A DNA stretch of 64,000 nucleotides, taken from the NCBI GenBank assembly GCA_934565415.1, contig CAKTHQ010000010.1:1-64000 (forward strand). Reading direction: 5' to 3'. The position numbers and the translations under genes were made by a program. Every line of letters starts with the position of its first letter. Position 1 is the stretch's first letter. The notes under the pieces are model-generated. The model was given only the letters and a program-made list of their open reading frames with translations, searched no databases and was not told the origin of the DNA. The stretch comes from an uncultured Oscillospiraceae bacterium (lineage in GTDB: Bacteria; Bacillota; Clostridia; Oscillospirales; Oscillospiraceae). Positions 15,964-23,073 of this stretch are shown piece after piece.

Positions 15964-17172
15964 TTAAGCCATGGAAACGTAGACACCGTTCTCGATGACC
16001 ACAGCGGCAGGAGCCTTGGAGATCATGCCGTTCTCGTCCCAGTGCATACCGGAGCCGGTGAGGCCGTCAACGGTCAGGGTTGCGAACTGCTCTTCCAGGA
16101 TGGTGCACAGCTCTTCAGCACTCTCGTTGCCGGTAACGCCGGCGTTGGTCAGGGCGGTGTAGATGGCGTAGATGACATCGTAGCCGTCAGCGGCGAACTG
16201 GTTGGGCACCAGGCCATCCATCTTGGCCTTGAACTTGGTAACGAAGGACTGGGTAGCCTCGTCGGAAGCGTTGGCATCGAAGGGGGTCATCAGCACCAGG
16301 CCCTCGGCCAGGGTGGTGTCGAAGCCTTCCACGGTCAGGATGCCGTCCATGCCGTCGCAGCCGAAGAACTTAGGAGCGTAGCCGATCCGGTTGGCGTAGG
16401 TCAGGATCTGAGAAGCCTCGGTGTAGTAGATGGGCAGGAACACCAGGTCAGCACCGGCATCCTGGCACTGGGTGACCTGAGTGGACAGGTCCGCCTTGTT
16501 GTCAGCGGTGTAGGAAGTGGTAGCCACGATCTCCAGGCCCAGCTCAGCAGCCTTGGCGGTAAAGCCGTTGTACAGGCCGGTGGAGTAGTCATCGGAAGAG
16601 TCGTAGATGATGCCAACCTTAGAGCCGGCAAACTTGGTGGACACCAGCTCTGCGGCGGAAGCGCCCTGGTTGGGGTCGGTGAAGCACATCTGGAAGACGT
16701 TGGGGCCGGACAGAGCCAGGGTCTCAGCGGAAGCGGAGGGGGTCAGGTTGAACATATTGTCAGTGGTGGATTCAGGAGCCACAGCCAGAGCGGAGCCGGT
16801 GGTGACCTGACCGGCCATGACCTGCATGCCCCAGTCCTTCAGAGCGTTGTAGGCGGAAACGGCCTTCTCGCCGTCGGCCTCATCGTCCTGAGCGTTAAAC
16901 TCAATCTGCAGACCACCCTTGGCGTTGATCTCCTCAACAGCCACTTCCATGCCGGCCTTCACAGCCAGGCCGTAGGCAGAAGCGCCGCCGGTCAGGGGGC
17001 CGGACATACCGATCTTTACGGTGCCGGTGCCAGCGGGGGCCTCAGCGGCGTCACCGGCTGCCGCGGTGGTCGCCGCGGTGGTGCTGGCAGGAGCGGAGGA
17101 AGAGCTGCCGCAGCCGGCAAAGCTGGCTGCTACCATGGCCAGAGCCATAGCAAATGCAAGATATTTTTTCAT
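15964..17172 (-). CDS. livJ: Branched-chain amino acid ABC transporter substrate-binding lipoprotein
   Basis: A 402-residue protein. The signal peptide ends in the lipobox SFAGC (Cys21), followed by a Ser/Ala/Thr-rich linker (22-48) and a type I periplasmic-binding fold from VKIGMSGPLTGGASAYGLAV. It captures Leu/Ile/Val or similar ligands outside the membrane for LivHMGF. AAGGAG lies before the ATG. It is first among the five transporter genes, preceded by a small ORF and a terminator-like hairpin. Confidence 0.93.
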   Translation of the reverse strand: MKKYLAFAMALAMVAASFAGCGSSSSAPASTTAATTAAAGDAAEAPAGTGTVKIGMSGPLTGGASAYGLAVKAGMEVAVEEINAKGGLQIEFNAQDDEADGEKAVSAYNALKDWGMQVMAGQVTTGSALAVAPESTTDNMFNLTPSASAETLALSGPNVFQMCFTDPNQGASAAELVSTKFAGSKVGIIYDSSDDYSTGLYNGFTAKAAELGLEIVATTSYTADNKADLSTQVTQCQDAGADLVFLPIYYTEASQILTYANRIGYAPKFFGCDGMDGILTVEGFDTTLAEGLVLMTPFDANASDEATQSFVTKFKAKMDGLVPNQFAADGYDVIYAIYTALTNAGVTGNESAEELCTILEEQFATLTVDGLTGSGMHWDENGMISKAPAAVVIENGVYVSMA

Positions 17173-17204
17173 TTTTCTTTTCTCCTTACTTTAAAAGGTT
17201 ACTA

Positions 17205-17231
17205 TAAAAAAACAGCTGCCCGTAGGCAACC
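17205..17231 (-). terminator. Terminator-like hairpin (candidate attenuator) before livJ
   Basis: On the minus strand GTTGCC, a short TACG loop and GGCAGC form a stem followed by TGTTTTTTT. It lies between the small ORF and livJ, so some transcripts should end here before the transport genes. Confidence 0.65.
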
Positions 17232-17237
17232 GTTTCT

Positions 17238-17396
17238 TCATACAAAGTGAAGTTCCCCGGTCGCAAAATATTGGTCTTCTCTTACCAGGCCCAGGCGCAG
17301 CACGGTTACCCGCAAACCGGCCAGAATGGTAATGGGGATAATTCGCAGGGAGGCGGCAGATACGGCAGCGTTTTCGTTGTTTTTAAGATTCGGCAT
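17238..17396 (-). CDS. 52-residue small ORF rich in Ile/Leu/Val (candidate leader peptide)
   Basis: The ORF begins at ATG 17396 behind a perfect AAGGAGG with 7-base spacing, 31 bases downstream of a consensus -10 box. Residues 19-38 read IIPITILAGLRVTVLRLGLV, more than half branched-chain residues. It ends seven bases before a terminator-like hairpin and 65 bases before livJ. That layout suggests a leader peptide controlling the liv operon; an independent small protein is the alternative. It is longer than classical leader peptides. Confidence 0.6.
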   Translation of the reverse strand: MPNLKNNENAAVSAASLRIIPITILAGLRVTVLRLGLVREDQYFATGELHFV

Positions 17397-17426
17397 ATCC
17401 AAAACCTCCTTGTTGAATGTGCCCAT

Positions 17427-17455
17427 ATTGTATCTCACAGGCGGACATTTGTCAA
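17427..17455 (-). promoter_or_regulatory. Promoter of the liv operon
   Basis: Minus-strand TTGACA (17450-17455), 17-base spacer, TACAAT (17427-17432). Transcription would start near 17420 and read through the small ORF and hairpin into livJHMGF. Confidence 0.8.
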
Positions 17456-17551
17456 CAAGGTAAACACCACATATAACGCTTCACATTTCCTTAATTTTTT
17501 GTGCACAACTGACAAGGAGCTGTGGAACGACAGATTTCCACAGGCGGGATA

Positions 17552-17580
17552 TTTACAATCCGGCATTTTTCCGCTATAAT
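17552..17580 (+). promoter_or_regulatory. Promoter of the malic enzyme gene
   Basis: TTTACA (17552-17557), 17-base spacer, TATAAT (17575-17580), 29 bases before the ATG. Confidence 0.75.
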
Positions 17581-17608
17581 ACCAATAAAAACACATAGGA
17601 GGAACACT

Positions 17609-18781
17609 ATGGACTATGCAAAAGAATCCCTGCGCCTGCATGGGCAGTGGCGGGGCAAAATCGAAATCAAAGCCGTGCCCCCGGTAAAAACCAAGGACGA
17701 CCTATCCCTTGCCTACACCCCCGGCGTGGCCGCCCCCTGCCTGGAAATCCAGAAGGATATCAATAAATCCTATGACTACACCCTGCGGCACAACCTGTGC
17801 GCCGTGATTACCGACGGCTCCGCGGTTCTGGGCCTGGGCGACATCGGTCCCGAGGCCGGTATGCCCGTGATGGAGGGAAAGTGCGTGCTCTTCAAGGCCT
17901 TTGGCGATGTGGATGCCTTCCCCCTGTGCGTGAAGACCCAGGATGTGGACGAATTTGTCAACGCCGTGTACCTCATCTCCGGCTCCTTCGGCGGCATCAA
18001 CCTGGAGGACATCGCTGCCCCCCGGTGCTTTGAGATCGAGCGGAAGCTGAAGGAAAAATGTGACATTCCCATTTTCCACGACGACCAGCACGGCACCGCC
18101 GTCATTACCCTGGCGGGCCTGCAGAACGCCCTGAAGGTAGTGGGCAAAAAGAAAGAAGATGTAAAAATCGTCACCTCCGGCGCCGGTGCCGCCGCCATCG
18201 CCATTGTAAAGCTGCTGCTGAGTGCCGGTTTTCAGAACATCGTCATGACCGACCGCACCGGCGCCATTTACGCCGGGCGGGAGAAGCTGAACTGGATCAA
18301 AGAGGAGATGGCCCAGGTCACCAACCTGCAAAAGGAGACCGGCAAGCTCTGCGATGTGATCAAGGGGGCCGATGTGTTCATCGGTGTCTCCGCTCCCGGC
18401 ACCCTGACCACCGAGATGGTAAAGACCATGAACAAGGACGCCATCGTCTTCGCCTGTGCCAACCCCACCCCGGAAATTTTCCCGGAGGAAGCGAAGGCCG
18501 GCGGCGCCAAGGTGGTATCCACCGGCCGCAGCGACTACCCCAACCAGATCAATAACGTGCTGGCCTTCCCCGGCATCTTCCGGGGCGCCTTCGATGTCCG
18601 GGCCTCCGACATCAACGAGGAAATGAAGATGGCCGCCGCCCAGGCCCTGGCAGACCTGGTTTCCCCGGAGGAGCTGAGCCCCGACTACATCATCCCCGCC
18701 GCCTTCGATAAGCGGGTAGGCCCCGCCGTAGCCAAGGCCGTCGCCGAAGCCGCACGGAAGTCCGGCGTGGCGAGAATTTAA
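17609..18781 (+). CDS. Malic enzyme (malate dehydrogenase, decarboxylating)
   Basis: A 390-residue cytosolic enzyme of the short bacterial type. It converts malate to pyruvate and CO2 while reducing NAD(P)+. Seen: the N-terminal malic domain with LAYTPGVAAPC (about residues 38-48), the metal-site motif FHDDQHGTAV (about 162), and a Rossmann domain with a GAGAAAIAIVKLL loop (about 195). Cofactor preference is not decided by sequence alone. AGGAGG lies before ATG 17609. It is monocistronic, with its own promoter and terminator. Confidence 0.93.
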   Translation: MDYAKESLRLHGQWRGKIEIKAVPPVKTKDDLSLAYTPGVAAPCLEIQKDINKSYDYTLRHNLCAVITDGSAVLGLGDIGPEAGMPVMEGKCVLFKAFGDVDAFPLCVKTQDVDEFVNAVYLISGSFGGINLEDIAAPRCFEIERKLKEKCDIPIFHDDQHGTAVITLAGLQNALKVVGKKKEDVKIVTSGAGAAAIAIVKLLLSAGFQNIVMTDRTGAIYAGREKLNWIKEEMAQVTNLQKETGKLCDVIKGADVFIGVSAPGTLTTEMVKTMNKDAIVFACANPTPEIFPEEAKAGGAKVVSTGRSDYPNQINNVLAFPGIFRGAFDVRASDINEEMKMAAAQALADLVSPEELSPDYIIPAAFDKRVGPAVAKAVAEAARKSGVARI

Positions 18782-18798
18782 CAGGCAATCATAATAAT

Positions 18799-18846
18799 AA
18801 TATCGCTGCAAAACAGTGTGCACATTGTTTTGCAGCGATATTTTTT
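18799..18846. terminator. Bidirectional terminator between malic enzyme and truA
   Basis: A perfect 17-bp stem (18799-18815 with 18826-18842), 10-base loop, and T run on the plus strand. The A-rich left flank lets it serve truA in the other direction too. Confidence 0.88.
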
Positions 18847-18850
18847 CCGT

Positions 18851-19636
18851 TTATCCAAACCTGTCTTCACAGGCGCATTCAAATTTATCTACTCCGTCGT
18901 CATACCACAGGTGGGTCATGTACAGCCCCCCGGGTGGCACGGTAGGACCGGCAGCGGTACGGTTTCCGGAATCGAGAATGGCCCCTATTTCCTCCGGCCG
19001 GATCTTCCCTTCCGCACAATACACCACGGTACCGGCCATAGCCCGGGCCATATTGTAAAGGAAGCCGTTGGCGCAGACCTTCAGAAGCAGGATATTGCCC
19101 CGGCGCTCTACATTGTAATAGTAGACCGTCCGGACAGTGGACTTTACATCCGTCCCTACGGACCGGACCGCGGCAAAATCGTGGGTACCCACAAACTGGT
19201 CCGCCGCCGCCTGCATAACGCTTTCGTCCAGGTGCCGGGGATAGAACCAGGCCCTGTCTACATAGAACGGATCCTTTAGCCGGGAATTGTAAATCTGGTA
19301 GGTATATTCCTTTTTGACACAGGAACCAATGGCATTGAAGTTGTCATTTACCTCAAAGGCCTTGGTCACCACAATATCGCAGGGCAAATGGGTATTGAGG
19401 GCATAGGGTAGCCGATCCACAGGGATGGTAGATTCCGTGCGAAAGTTGGCCACATAGCACCGGGCATGGACCCCCGCATCGGTACGGCCGCAGCCCGTCA
19501 CATGGACCGGGTGCCCCACCACCTGGGCGGCGGCCTTTTCCATGGTCTCCGCCACCGTGGGCAGGTTTTTCTGGACCTGCCAGCCATGATACCGGGTGCC
19601 GAGATAGGTCAGAAAGAGAGCAATGTTTCTTTTCAT
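18851..19636 (-). CDS. truA: tRNA pseudouridine(38-40) synthase TruA
   Basis: A 261-residue enzyme that isomerises uridines 38-40 of tRNA anticodon arms. The catalytic Asp lies in CGRTDAGVHA (residues 52-61). FNAIGSCVKKEYTYQI and FLYNMARAMAGT are further family blocks. The ATG at 19636 has GAGGGG upstream, whereas the longer frame runs into ecfT. It is last in the minus-strand run ecfA1-ecfA2-ecfT-truA, a clustering common in Clostridia. Confidence 0.95.
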   Translation of the reverse strand: MKRNIALFLTYLGTRYHGWQVQKNLPTVAETMEKAAAQVVGHPVHVTGCGRTDAGVHARCYVANFRTESTIPVDRLPYALNTHLPCDIVVTKAFEVNDNFNAIGSCVKKEYTYQIYNSRLKDPFYVDRAWFYPRHLDESVMQAAADQFVGTHDFAAVRSVGTDVKSTVRTVYYYNVERRGNILLLKVCANGFLYNMARAMAGTVVYCAEGKIRPEEIGAILDSGNRTAAGPTVPPGGLYMTHLWYDDGVDKFECACEDRFG

Positions 19637-19643
19637 TTTCCCC

Positions 19644-20450
19644 TCACAGTCCCAAACCGCCCAGGGTGATAACCACCGCCAGCAGCACCGCCAAAGCGCC
19701 GAAGGTAATAAAGTCATTCCGGTTATAGCGCAGCAGCTTCATCTTGGTGCGGCCCTCACCGCCCTGGTAGCAGCGGCACTCCATAGCTGTGGCCAGCTCA
19801 TCCGCCCGGCGGAAGGCGCTGATAAAGAGGGGGACCAAAACAGGAATCAACGCTTTGGCCCGGTCGATAAGGCTGCCGGTTTCGAAATCCGCGCCTCTGG
19901 CCTTCTGGGCGTTCATAATCTTATCGGTCTCCTCGATCAGCGTGGGGATAAACCGAAGGGCGATGCACATCATCATACTCAGCTCATGCACCGGCACATG
20001 GAGCTTCTTTAAAGGCCCCAGCAGACTTTCCAGACCGTCCGTCAGAGAAATGGGGGACGTGGTATAGGTCAGCAGGAAGCTGCCGGAAATGAGCAGCAGA
20101 ATGCGGCCCGTCATAAAAATAGCCCGCTCCAGGCCGCCGGTGGTGATGGTCAGCTTCCACACCTGCACCAGCACCCTGCCGGTATCCGTATAGAAGAGGT
20201 TCAGCACCCCGGTAAAGACCAGAATGACAATCAGCGGCTTCATACCGCGAACAATGGACTTTCCCGGAATTTTGGAGATTTTAATGGCAGCCAGCAAAAA
20301 TACCAGCATCAGCCCATAGCTGACCCACCACTGGGCACAAAAAAGGGCCACGATATACACAATGAGGCACAATAGCTTCGTCCTGGGGTCCAGGCGGTGG
20401 ACAAAGGAATTTCCGGGGAAATACTGGCCCAGGGTAATGTCTTTAAGCAT
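19644..20450 (-). CDS. ecfT: Energy-coupling factor transporter transmembrane protein EcfT
   Basis: A 268-residue membrane protein with about five spans. It has the two cytoplasmic coupling motifs that contact the ATPases, AQKARGAD (about residue 173) and AMECRCY (about 217). It links EcfA1/A2 to exchangeable vitamin-binding S components. The only S component in the window is ThiT at 51.6 kb. It overlaps ecfA2 by 8 bases. Confidence 0.94.
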   Translation of the reverse strand: MLKDITLGQYFPGNSFVHRLDPRTKLLCLIVYIVALFCAQWWVSYGLMLVFLLAAIKISKIPGKSIVRGMKPLIVILVFTGVLNLFYTDTGRVLVQVWKLTITTGGLERAIFMTGRILLLISGSFLLTYTTSPISLTDGLESLLGPLKKLHVPVHELSMMMCIALRFIPTLIEETDKIMNAQKARGADFETGSLIDRAKALIPVLVPLFISAFRRADELATAMECRCYQGGEGRTKMKLLRYNRNDFITFGALAVLLAVVITLGGLGL

Positions 20451-21300
20451 GGTACTCCCCCTTTCTCTTTAGCAGCTCCTTCACGGCTGCCTCCAGGGTA
20501 TACACGCTGGGCACATCTACCCCCAGCTCTTTTAGTTTCAAAAACACCTGGGTCACCTGGGGGATGTTCAGGCCCATGCTCTGGAGCTCCTTGGCATGGA
20601 CAAATACCTCTTCCGGGGTACCATCCATGGCCAGCTTAGAGCCATTCACGACGAGAAGCCGATCCGTCAGCCGGGCCACATCCTCCATAGAGTGGCTGAC
20701 CATCAGGATGGTGGCGTTCTTGGCCTTGCGGTAAGCCTCAATGTTGCTTAAAATTTCCTCCCGGCCAATAGGGTCCAGTCCCGCGGTGGGCTCATCCAGG
20801 ATAAGCACCTCCGGCTCCATGGCAATCACGCCGGCAATGGCCACCCGGCGCTTCTGGCCGCCGGACAGGTCGAATGGGGACATATCGAGTTTGCTTTCGA
20901 TGCCTACAAAGCCCGCCGCCTCCCGGACCCGCCGGTCAATCTCTTCTTTAGAAAGGCCCATGTTTCCGGGACCGAAGGCAATATCCCTGTAAACCGTCTC
21001 CTCAAACAGCTGGTACTCCGGGTACTGGAACACCAGCCCCACCCGGAACCGGGCGGCCCGGGTCAGCTTTTTATCGGACCAGATATCCTGGCCGTCCAGA
21101 ATCACCTGGCCGGAGGTGGGCTTTAAAAGCCCATTGAGCTGCTGCATCAGGGTGGATTTTCCGGAGCCCGTGTGGCCGATGATGCCTATAAACTCTCCCC
21201 GTTCCAGAGAAAAATTCACATGGTCCAGGGCCGTATGTTCAAAGGGGGTGCCGATGGAATAGGTATAGGTGAGATCCTTCACCTGTAAAATTGGATTCAA
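20443..21300 (-). CDS. ecfA2: Energy-coupling factor ATPase EcfA2
   Basis: A 285-residue ABC ATPase: Walker A GHTGSGKST, signature DLSGGQKRR and Walker B LILDEPTAGLDPIG. The best start is TTG at 21300, 20 bases after the ecfA1 stop and behind AGGGAGG. Earlier ATGs would overlap ecfA1 by more than 80 bases and add residues unlike the family. It pairs with EcfA1 to drive S-component transport. Confidence 0.92.
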   Translation of the reverse strand: MNPILQVKDLTYTYSIGTPFEHTALDHVNFSLERGEFIGIIGHTGSGKSTLMQQLNGLLKPTSGQVILDGQDIWSDKKLTRAARFRVGLVFQYPEYQLFEETVYRDIAFGPGNMGLSKEEIDRRVREAAGFVGIESKLDMSPFDLSGGQKRRVAIAGVIAMEPEVLILDEPTAGLDPIGREEILSNIEAYRKAKNATILMVSHSMEDVARLTDRLLVVNGSKLAMDGTPEEVFVHAKELQSMGLNIPQVTQVFLKLKELGVDVPSVYTLEAAVKELLKRKGEYHA

Positions 21301-21320
21301 CGTTTCTTCCTCCCTACGGG

Positions 21321-22169
21321 TCAGGCCTTCAGCCAATCGTAAAGTGCCTGCGCGCATGTATCCGGGTCCAGTTCGTCCAGAGGCAGATTTGCCCCTTTTT
21401 GATTCAATTCCCAGCACAGCTCCACGGTATCGGGAGCGGCCAGTCCGATTTTATGCAGCATTTCCACCTGGGCAAACACCTGCCTGGGCGTTCCGTCGGC
21501 GGCGATTTTGCCCTTATCCAGTACCACCACCCGCTGAGCTCTGGCGGCCTCGTCCATATGGTGGGTAATAAGCACCAGGGTAATGCCTTTTTCCCGGTTC
21601 AGCTTCGTGATGGTGTCCATCACATCCTTCCGGCCCCGGGGGTCCAGCATAGCGGTGGGCTCATCCAATACAATGCACTTGGGCTCCAACGCAATGACGC
21701 CTGCAATGGCCACCCGCTGCTTCTGTCCGCCGGAAAGAAGATGGGGGGCGTGCTCCCGGTATTCGTACATTCCCACCTGCTTCAGGGCCTTATCTACCCT
21801 TCTGCGGATTTCGGGGCTGGCCACGCCCAGGTTTTCCGGGCCGAAGGCCACATCCTCCTCCACCACGTTGGCCACAATCTGGTTATCCGGGTTCTGGAAC
21901 ACCATGCCCACGCACCGCCGGACCGCCATGATCCGCTCCAGGTCGGAGGTATCAATACCGTCTACATATACCTTTCCGCCGGTAGGAAGCAGGATGGAAT
22001 TAAAATGCTTTGCCAGGGTAGATTTTCCGCAGCCGTTGGTACCCAGCACTGCCACAAAGCTGCCCTGCTCAATGGTAAGATTCAGATCTTCAAAGACCGG
22101 CACCGCCTCCTGCCCCTCCATGGCGGGGTAAGAAAAGGCCAGATGCTCTACAGATATAATATCTTCCAA
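21321..22169 (-). CDS. ecfA1: Energy-coupling factor ATPase EcfA1
   Basis: A 282-residue ABC ATPase: Walker A GTNGCGKST, signature LLSGGQKQR, Walker B IVLDEPTAMLDPRG and H-loop LITHHMDEA. The start is uncertain. TTG at 22169 follows AGAGGA; the ATG at 22199 would overlap the methyltransferase by 13 bases and lacks a ribosome site. It is the first of the ECF genes. Confidence 0.9.
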   Translation of the reverse strand: MEDIISVEHLAFSYPAMEGQEAVPVFEDLNLTIEQGSFVAVLGTNGCGKSTLAKHFNSILLPTGGKVYVDGIDTSDLERIMAVRRCVGMVFQNPDNQIVANVVEEDVAFGPENLGVASPEIRRRVDKALKQVGMYEYREHAPHLLSGGQKQRVAIAGVIALEPKCIVLDEPTAMLDPRGRKDVMDTITKLNREKGITLVLITHHMDEAARAQRVVVLDKGKIAADGTPRQVFAQVEMLHKIGLAAPDTVELCWELNQKGANLPLDELDPDTCAQALYDWLKA

Positions 22170-22186
22170 TCGGTTTCCTCTTTTCT

Positions 22187-23053
22187 TTACAATGTCCATC
22201 TGCCAGTCGCGCCGCAGGGCAAAATAAGGCCCGACTGCTTAACGGGCAGGCCTAACTCTCCCGCGGCGGTCTTGCCGCCATACTGGGGACCAAACACCAC
22301 ATCGGAGGCGTAGCTTACCGCGGAGGGAGCAAGGCCCGTGGTGTAGGAATTGATGATGACAAACAGAGGGTTATCGGTGAGGAGCTTGGCGGTTTCCTGG
22401 AGGAAGGGGAAAAAGCTGGTTTCCATCTTCCAGATTTCGCCGCTGGGCCCCCGGCCATAGCTGGGGGGATCCATGATGATGCCGTTGTACCGTCTTCCCC
22501 GGCGAATTTCCCGCTGGATAAACTTTCCGCAGTCATCCACAATCCAGTGGATGGGCCGGTCAGCAAGGCCGGAGGCAATGGCATTTTCCTTGGCCCAGGC
22601 TACCATGCCCTTGGATGCATCCACATGGAATACCTCCGCTCCCCCGGCCGCCGCCGCCAGGGTGGCGCCGCCGGAATAGGCAAAGAGATTCAAAACCCTT
22701 ACGGGGCGGCCCGCGGAGGCCACCTTCTCCCGGATAAAGTCCCAGTTGGCTGCCTGCTCCGGGAACACGCCGGTGTGCTTAAAGTTCATAGGCTTAACAT
22801 TAAAGGTCAGGTAATCCCGGTAGCGAATCTGCCACCGCTCCGGGAGCTGATGGTCTGACCAGTGCCCGCCGCCGGTATTGGAGCGGATATACCGGGCATC
22901 GTACTTTTTCCACTGAGGGGCTGCATGGGGCGTGGACCAGATCACCTGAGGATCCGGCCGAACCAGAATATACTTTCCCCATCGCTCCAGCCGCTCTCCG
23001 TCGGAGGCGTCCAGAACCTCATAATCCTTCCATTGATCCGAAATCCATAACAT
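22187..23053 (-). CDS. Class I SAM-dependent methyltransferase (RlmI/YccW-like, no PUA domain)
   Basis: A 288-residue enzyme. Motif I is VLNLFAYSGGATLAAA (about 122-137), motif IV is IIMDPPSYGRGP (about 197), and VDASKGMVAWAKENA binds the SAM ribose. This MDPPSYG form is typical of the RlmI/RlmL-type rRNA cytosine/guanine methyltransferase group. The N-terminal PUA RNA-binding domain of RlmI is missing, so the target is uncertain. The second of two close ATGs (23053) has AAGGAG at proper spacing. It starts 20 bases after the PBP stop. Confidence 0.82.
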   Translation of the reverse strand: MLWISDQWKDYEVLDASDGERLERWGKYILVRPDPQVIWSTPHAAPQWKKYDARYIRSNTGGGHWSDHQLPERWQIRYRDYLTFNVKPMNFKHTGVFPEQAANWDFIREKVASAGRPVRVLNLFAYSGGATLAAAAGGAEVFHVDASKGMVAWAKENAIASGLADRPIHWIVDDCGKFIQREIRRGRRYNGIIMDPPSYGRGPSGEIWKMETSFFPFLQETAKLLTDNPLFVIINSYTTGLAPSAVSYASDVVFGPQYGGKTAAGELGLPVKQSGLILPCGATGRWTL

Positions 23054-23073
23054 AGGCATTCTCCTTCTCTCTA

